A stretch of DNA of 64,000 nucleotides from Nitrospirillum amazonense (GTDB taxonomy: Bacteria; Pseudomonadota; Alphaproteobacteria; Azospirillales; Azospirillaceae). Both the position numbers and the translations under genes were made by a program. The notes below the pieces were generated by a model. The model had not been told where the DNA came from. It saw only the letters and a program-made list of their open reading frames with translations, and did not search any database. The stretch lies in contig NZ_VITN01000012.1 of assembly GCF_007828045.1 (NCBI RefSeq), forward strand, positions 124,001-188,000, written 5' to 3'. Below are positions 52,045-61,155 of this stretch, one piece after another; the first letter of the stretch is position 1, and every line of letters starts with the position of its first letter.

Positions 52045-53016
52045 TCAGGAGACGGCGAAGATGCCGGGCGGCAGGCGGCCCTTCAGCTCCGCACCCGCGT
52101 CGAGGCCAGCGGCCAGCGCGTCGCTGGCGGGGAAGCGGCGGCTGGTGGTGACGATGGTGCGGCCGTCGGGGCTGAGCGCCATCGCGTCCAGTTCCAGCAC
52201 CCCCTCCCCCACCACACGGGCCAGCGCGGCGATGGGGGTGCGGCAGGACCCGTCCAGGGCCGTCAGCACGCCCCGCTCCGCCGTCACGCGCAGGGCGGTG
52301 TCGGCGCAGTTCAGCGGTGCCAGCAGGCCGTTGGTCACGGCGTCGGCCACCCGCGTCTCGATGCCGATGGCGCCCTGGGCCACGGCCGGCAGCATCATTT
52401 CCGCCTCCAGCACCGCCGTCACCTTGTCGGCCAGGTCCAGGCGGCGCAGGCCGGCCATGGCCAAGAGGGTCGCGTCCACCTCCCCCTCCGCCAGCTTGCG
52501 CAGGCGGGTCTGGACGTTGCCGCGCAGGGGCACCACGGTCAGGTCCGGACGGCGGGCCAGCACCTGCGCCTGGCGCCGCAGGCTGGCGGTGCCGACGACG
52601 GCGCCGGCCGGCAGGTCCAACAGCGTGGTGCCGTCGCGGCTGAACCAGGCGTCGCGCGGATCCTCGCGCGGCAGCAGGCAGGTGATGTCCAGCCCCTGGG
52701 GCAGCACCGTGGGCACGTCCTTCATGGAATGGACGGCCAGGTCGATCTCCCCCGCCAGCAAGGCGTCCTCGATCTCCTTGGTGAACAGGCCCTTGCCGCC
52801 GGCCTCCGCCAAGGTGCGGTCCAGGATGCGGTCGCCCGTCGTCTTGATGACGACGATCTCAATGGCGCCGGGCGCCGCCAAGTGCGGGTGGGCCATTCCC
52901 AACCTCAAGCGCGTCTCATGCGCCTGGGCCAGGGCGAGCGGGCTGCCCCGGGTGCCGATGCGCAAGGGGGTGCCGGAGGCATGAGCCGGGGGGAGAGGGG
53001 GCGTCGCGGTCGTCAT
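52045..53016 (-). CDS. hemC: Hydroxymethylbilane synthase (porphobilinogen deaminase)
   Basis: 323 residues from ATG 53016 (the upstream frame is antisense to tsaD). Motifs: [36 protein letters not shown] with the catalytic Asp neighbourhood, [10 protein letters not shown], and Cys258 in DGSCRTPIA, which binds the dipyrromethane cofactor. First committed tetrapyrrole-forming step in the cytoplasm. It leads the minus-strand haem operon and is divergent from tsaD across 124 bp. Confidence 0.96.
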   Translation of the reverse strand: MTTATPPLPPAHASGTPLRIGTRGSPLALAQAHETRLRLGMAHPHLAAPGAIEIVVIKTTGDRILDRTLAEAGGKGLFTKEIEDALLAGEIDLAVHSMKDVPTVLPQGLDITCLLPREDPRDAWFSRDGTTLLDLPAGAVVGTASLRRQAQVLARRPDLTVVPLRGNVQTRLRKLAEGEVDATLLAMAGLRRLDLADKVTAVLEAEMMLPAVAQGAIGIETRVADAVTNGLLAPLNCADTALRVTAERGVLTALDGSCRTPIAALARVVGEGVLELDAMALSPDGRTIVTTSRRFPASDALAAGLDAGAELKGRLPPGIFAVS

Positions 53017-53140
53017 GCTTGCCTGTCTATCCCCCTTTGCGGTTGCGGGAAAGGGCCCGGTCGGTGACAACGGCGGAAATGATGCCGATTTGATATGGCT
53101 TAGGTCCGGTGTCCACCGGAGCGGCCAGGGGTTTTGGGTG

Positions 53141-54196
53141 ATGATCGTCCTGGGTATCGAGACCAGTTGTGATGAGACCGCCTGCGCCATCGTCGATGAC
53201 GCGCGGGGCATCCGCGCCAACGTCGTGCTGTCGCAGTTGGATGAGCACCGCCCCTATGGCGGCGTGGTGCCGGAGGTGGCGGCCCGCGCCCACCTGCATT
53301 ACCTGGATGGCCTGATCCGGCAAGCGCTGGATGAGGCGCGCCTGGAACTGGGCCAGGTGGACGCCATCGCCGCCACCGGCGGGCCCGGCCTGATCGGCGG
53401 GGTGATCGTGGGCGTCATGACCGCCAAGGCCATGGCGGCGGCGCGCGGCCTGCCCTTCGTCGCCGTGAACCATCTGGAAGGCCACGCCCTGACGGCGCGC
53501 CTGACCGATGACGTGCCCTTCCCCTACCTGCTGTTGCTGGTGTCCGGCGGGCATTGCCAGTTGTTGGAGGTGGAGGGCGTGGGCCAGTACCGCCGGCTGG
53601 GCACCACCATCGACGACGCGGTGGGCGAGGCCTTCGACAAGACGGCCAAGCTGCTGGGCCTGGGCTATCCCGGCGGGCCGTTGCTGGAAAAGGCGGCCGC
53701 GCGCGCCACCAACCCCGGCCGCTTCGAGCTGCCGGCCCCGATGAAGGGGCGGCCGGACTGCGACTTCTCCTTCTCCGGCCTCAAGACCGCCGTGCGGCGG
53801 CATGTGGAACAGCTGGGCACGCTGACCGAGGCCGACGTGGCGGATCTCGCCGCCGCCTTCCATCACGCCGTGGGCCAATCGCTGCTGGACCGCTGTGACC
53901 GCGCCATCAAGGCCTTCAAGGACCGGCATCCGGACGGACGCCACCTGGTGGTCGCCGGCGGCGTCGCGGCCAACAAATATCTGCGGGACCAGCTGAGCAA
54001 GCTGGCCACCAAGCGCGGCCTGACCTTCACCGCCCCGCCCCTATCTCTCTGCACCGACAACGCCGCCATGATCGCCTGGGCGGGGCTGGAACGCTTCCGC
54101 CTGGGCCAGACCGACGGCCTGGACTTCGCCCCCCGCCCCCGCTGGCCGCTGGACCCCGCCGCGAAGCCGATGAAGTTCGCGGGGGCTAAGGCGTAA
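53141..54196 (+). CDS. tsaD: tRNA N6-adenosine threonylcarbamoyltransferase
   Basis: 351 residues from ATG 53141 ([18 protein letters not shown] is the family start; given in full only to residue 18). Metal-binding [40 protein letters not shown], and [11 protein letters not shown] near the C-terminus. It transfers the threonylcarbamoyl group to A37 of ANN-decoding tRNAs. In relatives tsaD is usually followed by gpsA; here two genes intervene. Confidence 0.97.
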   Translation: MIVLGIETSCDETACAIVDDARGIRANVVLSQLDEHRPYGGVVPEVAARAHLHYLDGLIRQALDEARLELGQVDAIAATGGPGLIGGVIVGVMTAKAMAAARGLPFVAVNHLEGHALTARLTDDVPFPYLLLLVSGGHCQLLEVEGVGQYRRLGTTIDDAVGEAFDKTAKLLGLGYPGGPLLEKAAARATNPGRFELPAPMKGRPDCDFSFSGLKTAVRRHVEQLGTLTEADVADLAAAFHHAVGQSLLDRCDRAIKAFKDRHPDGRHLVVAGGVAANKYLRDQLSKLATKRGLTFTAPPLSLCTDNAAMIAWAGLERFRLGQTDGLDFAPRPRWPLDPAAKPMKFAGAKA

Positions 54197-54306
54197 CGGC
54201 GCGACGCCGGCGCGAGGTTGCGACCCTATGGGCTTGAGTGTCTAATATCGGAAGGCACATGAACTCCTGAGCATCTGCCTACCAGCCGCCTTAACGAGGC
54301 ATAGCC

Positions 54307-54756
54307 ATGAGCAAATCCCCGCTGTACGACCGCGATTTTTATGCCTGGGCCAATGAACAGGCGTCGCTGCTCCGCGCCGGCAAGCTGGCGGCGGCCGATA
54401 TCGCGCACATTGCCGAGGAGATCGAGAGCATGGGCCGCAGCGAGAAGCGAGAGCTTGTGAACCGGCTGGCCGTTCTGCTGCTGCATCTCCTGAAATGGCA
54501 GTTTCAGCCCAGCTTTCGCGGCAATAGCTGGCGTTTGACTATCGAGGAACAACGTTACCGGCTTGCCGACCACTTGGCCGACAATCCCAGCCTCAAAGGG
54601 ACCTTGCCGGAAACGACCGCCAACGCCTACCGCCTCGCTCTTGTAGAGGCTGAGCGCGAAACCGGCCTCGCGCGGTCGACCTTTCCCGCCACCTGCCCCT
54701 GGCCCTTCGATGCAATTATGGATGAGGGTTTTTGGCCGGAAACCGGCTCACACTGA
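54307..54756 (+). CDS. DUF29 domain-containing protein
   Basis: 149 residues. Starts YDRDFYAWANEQASLLRAGK, then IAEEIESMGRSEKRELVNRL, LLHLLKWQFQP and a C-terminal PWPFDAIMDEGFWPE, all typical of DUF29, a family common in cyanobacteria and Azospirillum-type genomes and often in several copies. Function unknown; often near accessory genes. Base composition is a little less GC-rich than its neighbours, consistent with insertion. Confidence 0.88.
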   Translation: MSKSPLYDRDFYAWANEQASLLRAGKLAAADIAHIAEEIESMGRSEKRELVNRLAVLLLHLLKWQFQPSFRGNSWRLTIEEQRYRLADHLADNPSLKGTLPETTANAYRLALVEAERETGLARSTFPATCPWPFDAIMDEGFWPETGSH

Positions 54757-54761
54757 TTCTC

Positions 54762-54782
54762 GGCCGGTCGCGTTGGCCGGCC
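54762..54782. terminator. Hairpin between convergent DUF29 and amidohydrolase genes
   Basis: GGCCGG (54762-54767) pairs with CCGGCC (54777-54782) around a 9-nt loop. No T-tract, so weak. Confidence 0.3.
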
Positions 54783-54815
54783 CCCAGCCGTCACCGGCCA
54801 GGGAGCCGCCCCACC

Positions 54816-56198
54816 TCAATGCGCGGTGCTGATGAACACCTGCTCGGCGCCACCCTTCTTGAAAACGACACCGCCCTTCATCACGAAGTCGACCTTGCCC
54901 ATCAGGGTGATGTCCTTGGTCGGGTCGCCGGGGACGGCGACGATGTCGGCGTACTTGCCGGCGGCGACGCTGCCGATGTCCTTGTCCTTCTTCAGCAGGG
55001 TGGCGGCGTTGATGGTGGCCATCTGCAGGGCGTACATCGCCGGCATGCCCACCTGGACCAGCAGGGGGAAGTCCTTCCAGTTGTCGCCGTGCGGGAACAC
55101 GCCGGCATCGGTGCCATAGGCGAACTTCACCCCGGCCTTGTAGGCGTCGCCCACCGTCTTCATCAGCTGCGGGCCCACCAGCAGGGCCTTGGCCTGCACC
55201 GCCGGCGGATAGGCGTGGGGGTTGCCCTTGGCCTTTTCGGTCACATAGGTGCCGGTGTAGATGGTGGGCACGTAGTAGGTGCCGTGCTCCTTCATCAGCT
55301 TCATGTCCTGGGCGTCCATGAAGGTGCCGTGCTCGATGCTGTCGGCGCCGGCAACGACGGCGCGGCGGATGCCCTCCGCCCCGTGGGCGTGGACGCCGAC
55401 GATGTAGCCGTACTCATGGGCCGCGGCGACCAGGGCCTTGGTCTCCTCCTCCGTCAACTGGCTGTTGTCGACGCTGCCCGACAGGTCCAGCACGCCACCC
55501 GTGGTCATGATCTTGATGGTGTCGACGTTCTGCTTGTAGTGCTCGCGCACCGCCTTCCAGGCATCAGCCGTGCCGTTGATGATGCTGTCGTGCGCGCCCA
55601 CGTCGGGCTGCAGGTCCATGCGCAGGCCGTCGCCATCGTCGGCATGGCCGCCGGTGGAGCCGATGGCGGGCCCGGCCGTCAGGATGCGCGGGCCGGCGAC
55701 CCAGCCCTTGTTGATCTGGTCGCGCAGGGCCACCGTCTCATAATGGCTGTCGCCCAGGTTGCGCACGGTGGTGAAGCCGCCCAGCAGGGTGCGCTTGGCC
55801 CACACCGTGCTGCGCACCACCCAGTCGGCCAGGTTGAAGTGCAGCATGTCGCTGTAGACGGTGGGGGTGAATTCGCTGCTGAGATGGACATGGGCGTCGA
55901 TCAGGCCGGGCAGGCAGGTCTCACCCGCCAGGTCCACCACGTCGGCCTCGGGCCGGGTGACATAGCCGGACACCACCTCGGTCACGCGGTCGCCCTGGAT
56001 GACCACGCTGGTCTGGCCTAGCATCTTGCCGGCCACGGAGTCCAGCAGCGCCGGGCAGTGCAGCACCACCGGCTTGGCCGCCGGAGCCGCATCCTGCGCC
56101 TGAGCACCTAACGGCGCCAGCGCGCAACCGGCGAGCAGGGCAAAGGAATAGGCGGCGCGACGGGCGCGGCCCGCCGTCGTTATCGTACCAACAGCCAT
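54816..56198 (-). CDS. Exported metal-dependent amidohydrolase (prolidase-like)
   Basis: 460 residues. Signal peptide (1-34, GAQAQ). Amidohydrolase TIM barrel: LPGLIDAHVHLSSEF (HxH metal ligands), IKIMTTGGV with a Lys that may be carboxylated, GVHAHGAEGIRRAV and SIEHGTFMD with the later His ligands, and FAYGTDAGVFPHG with the catalytic Asp. The group includes Xaa-Pro dipeptidases and imidazolonepropionase-like enzymes; the substrate is probably a small N-acyl or dipeptide compound in the periplasm. It faces gpsA and splits the tsaD-gpsA pair. Confidence 0.85.
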   Translation of the reverse strand: MAVGTITTAGRARRAAYSFALLAGCALAPLGAQAQDAAPAAKPVVLHCPALLDSVAGKMLGQTSVVIQGDRVTEVVSGYVTRPEADVVDLAGETCLPGLIDAHVHLSSEFTPTVYSDMLHFNLADWVVRSTVWAKRTLLGGFTTVRNLGDSHYETVALRDQINKGWVAGPRILTAGPAIGSTGGHADDGDGLRMDLQPDVGAHDSIINGTADAWKAVREHYKQNVDTIKIMTTGGVLDLSGSVDNSQLTEEETKALVAAAHEYGYIVGVHAHGAEGIRRAVVAGADSIEHGTFMDAQDMKLMKEHGTYYVPTIYTGTYVTEKAKGNPHAYPPAVQAKALLVGPQLMKTVGDAYKAGVKFAYGTDAGVFPHGDNWKDFPLLVQVGMPAMYALQMATINAATLLKKDKDIGSVAAGKYADIVAVPGDPTKDITLMGKVDFVMKGGVVFKKGGAEQVFISTAH

Positions 56199-56376
56199 TT
56201 CGGCATCCCCTTATTCAGAAGCCATGTCCCTGTTTCGTCCGCCGGTTCACCGCCCGGTCGGCTGGGCGCCACGGTATCATCGCCTCGGCACCGCCGCCAC
56301 CGGCCCATTGCGGAAGCCGGCCCATCCGGGGTAAGCCAAGGCCAGCAATCGCTTATAGGGTCCGGAGGGGATGGAG

Positions 56377-57369
56377 ATGCAGCGGATCGGTGTCATCGGG
56401 GCGGGCGCCTGGGGCACGGCGCTGGCCATGGCCGCCCGCCGGGCTGGGCGCGACGTGGTGCTGTGGGCGCGGGAGCCCGAGGTGGTGACCGCCGTCAACG
56501 GCGCCCACGAGAACACCCCCTTCCTGGCCGGCGTGGCCCTGGACCCCGCCATCCGCGCCACCGGCGACCTGGCGGAGGCCGTGCGGGCCGACGCCGTGCT
56601 GCTGGTGACGCCAGCACAGCACATCCGCGCCACCACGGCCAAGCTGAAGCCCCTGCTGGCCGCCGGCACGCCGGTGGTGCTGTGCGCCAAGGGCATCGAG
56701 ATCGCCACCGGCAGCCTGATGACCGAGGTGACGGCGGGGGAGCTGCCCGATACCCCGCTGGCCGTGATGTCCGGCCCCACCTTCGCCGCCGAGGTGGCGC
56801 GCGGCCTGCCCACCGCCGTGACCCTGGCCTGCCGCGACGCCGCCCTGGGCCAGCGCCTGGCCCAGGCCCTGGGCAGCCTGACTTTCCGCCCCTATGCCAG
56901 CGACGACCTGGTGGGCGCGGAGATCGGCGGGGCGGTGAAGAACGTTCTGGCCATCGCCTGCGGCATCGTCGCCGGCCGCGCCCTGGGCGACAACGCCCGC
57001 GCCGCCCTGATCACCCGCGGACTGGCGGAGATCGCCCGCCTGGGCCAGTCGCTGGGTGCCAGGCCCGAGACCTTTATGGGCCTGTCCGGCCTGGGCGACC
57101 TGACGCTGACCTGCGGCAGCCTGCAATCGCGCAACATGTCGCTGGGCCACGCCCTGGGCCAGGGTCAGCCGCTGGCCACCATCCTGGCCGGCCGCAATTC
57201 CGTGGCCGAGGGCGTTTATACCGCCGAGGCGGTGGTGCGCCTGGCCGCCCGCCAGGGCGTGGACATGCCCATCTGCCAGGCGGTGGACGCCATCCTGAAC
57301 CATGGCGCCGACGTCAACGCCACCATCCAATCCCTTTTGTCCCGCCCCCTCAAGCCCGAGGGCACGTAA
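56377..57369 (+). CDS. gpsA: Glycerol-3-phosphate dehydrogenase [NAD(P)+]
   Basis: 330 residues from ATG 56377, which has GGAGGGG about 6 nt upstream (an ATG at 56371 is too close). Rossmann motif [46 protein letters not shown], and [16 protein letters not shown] with the catalytic Lys. C-terminal helical domain with [12 protein letters not shown]. It makes sn-glycerol-3-phosphate for phospholipid synthesis, linking to plsC. YciI follows after 22 bp. Confidence 0.96.
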   Translation: MQRIGVIGAGAWGTALAMAARRAGRDVVLWAREPEVVTAVNGAHENTPFLAGVALDPAIRATGDLAEAVRADAVLLVTPAQHIRATTAKLKPLLAAGTPVVLCAKGIEIATGSLMTEVTAGELPDTPLAVMSGPTFAAEVARGLPTAVTLACRDAALGQRLAQALGSLTFRPYASDDLVGAEIGGAVKNVLAIACGIVAGRALGDNARAALITRGLAEIARLGQSLGARPETFMGLSGLGDLTLTCGSLQSRNMSLGHALGQGQPLATILAGRNSVAEGVYTAEAVVRLAARQGVDMPICQAVDAILNHGADVNATIQSLLSRPLKPEGT

Positions 57370-57391
57370 GCCTTACCGGAGAGCCGTTCCC

Positions 57392-57673
57392 ATGCACTTC
57401 GCCATCACCTGCACCGACAAGCCCGGCAACCTGGACCTGCGCCTGGCTACCCGCCCGAAGCACCTGGAGTACCTGGACACCCAGGTGGCCCACATCGTCG
57501 TGGCCGGCCCCCTGCTGGACGCCGAGGGCAAGCCCGTGGGCAGCCTGTTGGTCGTGGATTTCCCCGACGAGGCCGCCGCCCAGGCCTTCGCCGCCGCCGA
57601 CCCCTATGCCGAAGTCGGCCTTTTTGCATCCGTAACGATCCAGCCCTTCCGCGTCGTTTATCCGAAGGCTTGA
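57392..57673 (+). CDS. YciI-family protein
   Basis: 93 residues from ATG 57392. YciI/DUF family features: HFAITCTDKPG, RPKHLEYLDTQ, AGPLLDAEGKPVGSLLVVDF, and FAAADPYAEVGLF with the conserved His/Asp pattern near the start. Small cytoplasmic dimer of unknown catalytic role. The neighbours gpsA and EVE are conserved in relatives. Confidence 0.9.
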   Translation: MHFAITCTDKPGNLDLRLATRPKHLEYLDTQVAHIVVAGPLLDAEGKPVGSLLVVDFPDEAAAQAFAAADPYAEVGLFASVTIQPFRVVYPKA

Positions 57674-57707
57674 GGCAACAGCGCCCCGGCAGCTCCCCGC
57701 ATTTCCC

Positions 57708-57809
57708 TAGGACGCGACCGCGTCCGCCGGAGATTTACGGGGAGCCGGAGGCGGACTGGAAATCGAGGATAGCCAAGCGGCCGGACGGCCGCGCCCGGCG
57801 CCTGAGGGA
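57708..57809 (+). repeat. Dispersed intergenic repeat, copy D
   Basis: Begins TAGGACGCGACCGCGTCCGC, then GGAGATTTACGGGG, the GTCCGCC/GGCGGAC pair, TGGAAATCGAGGATAGCCAA, a GCGGCCG-GA-CGGCCGC hairpin, and ends GGCGCCTGAGGGA. It is the most complete copy and lies between YciI and EVE genes, 15 bp before the EVE start. Confidence 0.9.
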
Positions 57810-57824
57810 ACAAGGAAATAAGAG

Positions 57825-58238
57825 ATGCCCTACTGGCTGGTGAAGTCGGAACCCTTCAAGTACTCCTGGGACAAGTTCGTGGCGGACGGCCGCACCCATT
57901 GGGACGGCGTGCGCAACTACCAGGCCGCCAACAACCTGAAGGCCATGAAGGTGGGTGACCGCGCCTTCTTCTATCATTCCAACGAGGGGCTGGAGATCGT
58001 GGGCATCGCCGAGGTGGTGCGCGAGGCCTATCCCGACCCGTCGGATGAAAGCGGCCGCTTCGTCATGGTGGATCTGAAGCCGGTGATGCCTGTGAAGACG
58101 CCCCTGACGCTGAAGGACATCAAGGCCGATCCGGACCTGTCCAGCATGGCGCTGGTACGCCAGTCGCGCCTGTCCGTCTGCCCCATTACGGATGCGGAGT
58201 GGAAGGGCGCCTGCCAACGCATGGGCGTCGATGCCTGA
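57825..58238 (+). CDS. EVE domain-containing protein
   Basis: 137 residues. MPYWLVKSEPFKYSWDKF starts the fold; DGVRNYQAANNLKAMKVGDR, FFYHSNEGLEIVGIAEVVRE and the C-terminal MALVRQSRLSVCPI are typical. EVE domains are PUA-like readers of modified bases, and members join DNA-modification defence or RNA roles. Preceded by AAGGAAATAAGAG. It overlaps the Rieske gene by 8 nt. Confidence 0.93.
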   Translation: MPYWLVKSEPFKYSWDKFVADGRTHWDGVRNYQAANNLKAMKVGDRAFFYHSNEGLEIVGIAEVVREAYPDPSDESGRFVMVDLKPVMPVKTPLTLKDIKADPDLSSMALVRQSRLSVCPITDAEWKGACQRMGVDA

Positions 58239-58575
58239 CACCATCGCCTCTCCCCTGTGCCGCCTGGCCGACATCGCGGACGGCCAGGCCAAGGGGATCA
58301 ATTGGGGCAGTGGCAGCGCGCGCGAGGAAATCCTGGTGGCGCGGCGGGGCGACCGGGCCTTCGCCTATCACAACCGCTGTCCCCATGTCGGCACCACCCT
58401 GGACTGGACGCCCGACCGGTTCATGAGCGCCGATGGCCGCCACCTGCAGTGCGCCACCCACGGGGCCCTGTTCCGGGTGGAGGACGGCCTGTGCATCCAC
58501 GGCCCCTGCGCCGGCCGCAGCCTGACGCCGGTGCGGGTGCGGGTCGGGGACGGCGCCGTCCATTTGGATGATTGA
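58231..58575 (+). CDS. Rieske [2Fe-2S] domain protein
   Basis: 114 residues from ATG 58231 inside the EVE gene. Cluster ligands: CPHVGTTLDW (Cys-x-His) and CATHGALF (Cys-x2-His), with the second loop GLCIHGPCAGRSL. Similar to the small ferredoxin-like Rieske proteins of dioxygenase systems or nitrite reductase NirD-type subunits. It probably passes electrons to a partner not identified here. The overlap indicates co-translation with EVE. Confidence 0.92.
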   Translation: MPDTIASPLCRLADIADGQAKGINWGSGSAREEILVARRGDRAFAYHNRCPHVGTTLDWTPDRFMSADGRHLQCATHGALFRVEDGLCIHGPCAGRSLTPVRVRVGDGAVHLDD

Positions 58576-59472
58576 TCAGGCGCCCCCGATATAAGCCGCC
58601 AGTTCCTCCGGCGTGCCGGCGGGAAAAGCCTCCTTCAAGTAATCCAGGAAGGCGGAGACTCGCGCGCTCAATAACCGCCGCGAGGGATAGAGCGCCCACA
58701 GGGCGATCTCCGGCCCGTCCACATCCCCCCAATGCACCAGCGTGCCGGCGGCCAGGTCGTGGCTCACCAGGGATATGGGCAGGCACGCGGCGCCGACGCC
58801 CGCCCGGACGGCGTCGCGAACCATGACCAGCGACGACAGGCACAGCACCGGGTCCACCGCGAGGCGCGAAAGTCCCGCCGGCCCCATGACAGTCCAGGTT
58901 CCACCCCCGTCCGCCGAACCCCTCACCACGACCGGAACCGGGCGACCGTCCACCGGCCGGGGGAAGTGCGGGCCGGCGACGACGACCAGGCGGTCGCGTA
59001 GGAAGCTGCGTCCGACCAGGCTTTCGTCCGGATCGGGGTTCACCCGGATGACCAGGTCATAGCCTTCCTCCACCATGTCGACGGGCCGGTCCTCCGTCGT
59101 GACCTCCAGCCGCACCTCCGGATATTTCAGCGCGAAGCCGGCAGCCACCTTGCCCATGGCGGTCTGCGAGAACAACAGGGGGGAGCTGATCCGCAACCGC
59201 CCCCGCGGCCGATCCCCGCCGGAGGCGATCGCCGCCGCCGTCTCGTCCAGTTCGGTCAGCAGCGCCCCCGTCCGCTGGAACAGCGCCCGCCCTTCCTCGG
59301 TCAGCTTCAGCACCCGCCCCCCGCGCTCGAACAGGCGCAGATCCAGGGCGGCCTCCAACTCGGCAACCCGGCGGGACAGGGTCGCCTTGGGGCGGCCTGA
59401 GGCGCGGGCGGCCCGGCCGAACCCGCCGTGCCGGGCGACAAGATTGAAATCGGTGAGGGCAAGCAGGTCCAT
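58576..59472 (-). CDS. LysR-family transcriptional regulator
   Basis: 298 residues from ATG 59472 (GGTGGA five nt upstream; a GTG three codons earlier is inside it). N-terminal helix-turn-helix (ALTDFNLVARHGGFGRAARA, with SGRPKATLSRRVAELE), then a LysR substrate-binding domain (about 90-290). Divergent from the AtaL-like/NmrA-like pair, which it probably controls. It belongs to the LTTR group that regulates redox or quinone-responsive oxidoreductases in many proteobacteria, though the inducer is unknown. Its stop abuts the Rieske stop. Confidence 0.9.
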   Translation of the reverse strand: MDLLALTDFNLVARHGGFGRAARASGRPKATLSRRVAELEAALDLRLFERGGRVLKLTEEGRALFQRTGALLTELDETAAAIASGGDRPRGRLRISSPLLFSQTAMGKVAAGFALKYPEVRLEVTTEDRPVDMVEEGYDLVIRVNPDPDESLVGRSFLRDRLVVVAGPHFPRPVDGRPVPVVVRGSADGGGTWTVMGPAGLSRLAVDPVLCLSSLVMVRDAVRAGVGAACLPISLVSHDLAAGTLVHWGDVDGPEIALWALYPSRRLLSARVSAFLDYLKEAFPAGTPEELAAYIGGA

Positions 59473-59616
59473 CTGTTCCACCAGCGAGACAGGATGTCCA
59501 AATCTACCGCCTATCGGCCTGAATATGGATCATTAAATTAAGGATGTCTTTTGGCACCGGGCACGGCCCCGGCTGGACGCCCAGGCAAATCCATCCCCCG
59601 AGCAAGGAAGGCCATC
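59473..59616. promoter_or_regulatory. Divergent LysR control region
   Basis: 144 bp with the most AT-rich patch near 59521-59545: GGAT-CATTAAATTAA-GGAT (GGAT at 59527 and 59542), with TTAAATTAA (59533-59541) palindromic. LysR regulators usually bind such regions; the exact T-N11-A box could not be fixed. Confidence 0.45.
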
Positions 59617-60090
59617 ATGATCTATTCGACTGCCACCGGCCCCGTGAACCCGCAGGGCGAGGCCCCGTTGACCCGCGCCCAGGTCTGGAAGGGCCTGGTC
59701 CTGAAAGCCCGCGACGCCCGCCTGTTCCTGCCACCCAACCTGTGCACCCGCTGCGACGTGGTGGAGGAGAGCGCCACGCACATCGTGCGGGAGGCCACGA
59801 TCGGCGGTGCCGACCTGCGCGAGATCATCACCTTCGAGCCCGAGAGCAAGGTCACCTTCTTCCAGGCCACCGGCCCGCGCGAGGGCGCCATCGTCAACGA
59901 GCTGTTCGAGGACGCCGACGGCACGCTTCAGCTCCGCTTCTACTGCTACATCGGCCTGCGCGGCAAGGAACCCAACGGGCCCGAGGAACAGGCCGAGCAG
60001 ACGCAGTTCGACAGCGAGCGCGGCTACAAGGCCGCCCTGCTGTCGACGCTGAAGCGGACCCGCGAGTTGCTGGCGGAAGGCCGGCTTTGA
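59617..60090 (+). CDS. AtaL-like (DUF1857) protein
   Basis: 157 residues from ATG 59617, preceded by AAGGAAG. Begins MIYSTATGPVNPQGEAPLTR, matching AtaL/DUF1857 proteins with a SRPBCC-type beta-helix fold: LTRAQVWKGLVLKARDARLF, ITFEPESKVTFFQATGP, GTLQLRFYCYIGLRG. A hydrophobic cavity suggests binding of a small ligand. It is the first gene of the LysR-divergent pair. Confidence 0.85.
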   Translation: MIYSTATGPVNPQGEAPLTRAQVWKGLVLKARDARLFLPPNLCTRCDVVEESATHIVREATIGGADLREIITFEPESKVTFFQATGPREGAIVNELFEDADGTLQLRFYCYIGLRGKEPNGPEEQAEQTQFDSERGYKAALLSTLKRTRELLAEGRL

Positions 60091-60155
60091 TCATCATCCC
60101 GACCATCAACGACAGGGCGCCGCCCAGCCGGCCCCCCTTATCCGAGGCAGCCATC

Positions 60156-60815
60156 ATGCAAAATTCCGTAATGGACAGCCCCCAGCCCAAGATCCTGGTC
60201 CTGGGTGCCACCGGCCCCACCGGCCGCCTGATCGTCCGCCAGGCAATCGCGCAGGGGTATGATGTCACCGTGCTGGCGCGCTCCGCCGAAAAGGCGCGGG
60301 GGCTTGAGGGGGCGGCGCTCATCATCGGTGATGCCCGCGATGAGACCGTCCTGCGCCGGGCTCTCAAGGGGCGGGACGCCGTCATCAGCGCCCTGGGCAC
60401 GCCGGCCAGCCCGTTCCGCGAGGTGACATCCCTTTCGACCGCGACGCGCGCCCTGGTGGACGCGATGAAGGCCGAAGGGGTGCGGCGCCTGGTCTGCATC
60501 ACCGGGATGGGCGCCGGCGACAGCGCCGGGCACGGCGGCTTCCTGTTCGACCGCCTGATTTTCCCGCTGCTGCTGCGCAAGGTCTACGCGGACAAGGACC
60601 GCCAGGAGGCTGTCGTCAGGGAGAGCGGGCTGGACTGGGTTCTTGTCCGCCCGTCCGTCCTTAACAATAAGCCGGGCCGCGGCGACGTCCGCGCGCTGAC
60701 CGACCTGACCGGCGTCCACGGCGGAACCATAGCGCGGGCGGATGTCGCGAGCTTCGTTCTGGAACAGGTGCGCGGCGACACCTGGCTGCGCAAGGCCCCG
60801 CTGATCACCGGGTGA
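60156..60815 (+). CDS. NAD(P)-binding NmrA-like/atypical SDR protein
   Basis: 219 residues from ATG 60156. Nucleotide-binding ILVLGATGPTGRLIVRQAIA (GxxGxxG), ALIIGDARDETVLRRAL, DAVISALGTP, and ITGMGAGDS. No YxxxK catalytic pair of classical SDRs is evident, as expected for the NmrA-like/NAD(P)H-binding group. It follows the AtaL-like gene by 65 bp and shares its likely control. Confidence 0.87.
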   Translation: MQNSVMDSPQPKILVLGATGPTGRLIVRQAIAQGYDVTVLARSAEKARGLEGAALIIGDARDETVLRRALKGRDAVISALGTPASPFREVTSLSTATRALVDAMKAEGVRRLVCITGMGAGDSAGHGGFLFDRLIFPLLLRKVYADKDRQEAVVRESGLDWVLVRPSVLNNKPGRGDVRALTDLTGVHGGTIARADVASFVLEQVRGDTWLRKAPLITG

Positions 60816-60831
60816 TTGCGCGCCGGACCTA

Positions 60832-61155
60832 TCAGGCCGACCGGGTCTTCATGGTGGCGGCGAAGTCCTCGGTCGTGGTGACCATGCGGCGGGCGATCAC
60901 GCCCACCTCGCGCGCCACATCGGCGACGGTGGGGGCGGACAGCGCGTCGGCGGCGTCATTGGCGACAGCCGCCGAGGACGAGCCCCCCTCCACCGTGGCC
61001 AGGCCCGAGGTGGTGCGGGTCACGGCCGGATGGGACAGCGCGCGCAACACGCTGTCGATGGCCATGAGGCTGGTGCGGCTGCTGATCTGGCTCAGCCGGC
61101 CGATCAGGTCCGTCGTGTCGTGTCCCGCACCGTTGTCCCCAACACCCGTGGTCAT
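60832..61155 (-). CDS. Small protein resembling a chemoreceptor signalling tip
   Basis: 107 residues from ATG 61155, with GATAGGG six nt upstream. The segment LIGRLSQISSRTSLMAIDSV resembles the hairpin-tip pattern of chemoreceptors (compare ISDIASQTNLLALNATIEAA in this window), and the C-terminal VADVAREVGVIARRMVTTTE is helical. There is no membrane helix or sensor domain. It could be a tiny adaptor that touches chemosensory arrays or just a coiled-coil protein. A poorly conserved gene call; an ATG two codons earlier is possible. Confidence 0.55.
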   Translation of the reverse strand: MTTGVGDNGAGHDTTDLIGRLSQISSRTSLMAIDSVLRALSHPAVTRTTSGLATVEGGSSSAAVANDAADALSAPTVADVAREVGVIARRMVTTTEDFAATMKTRSA

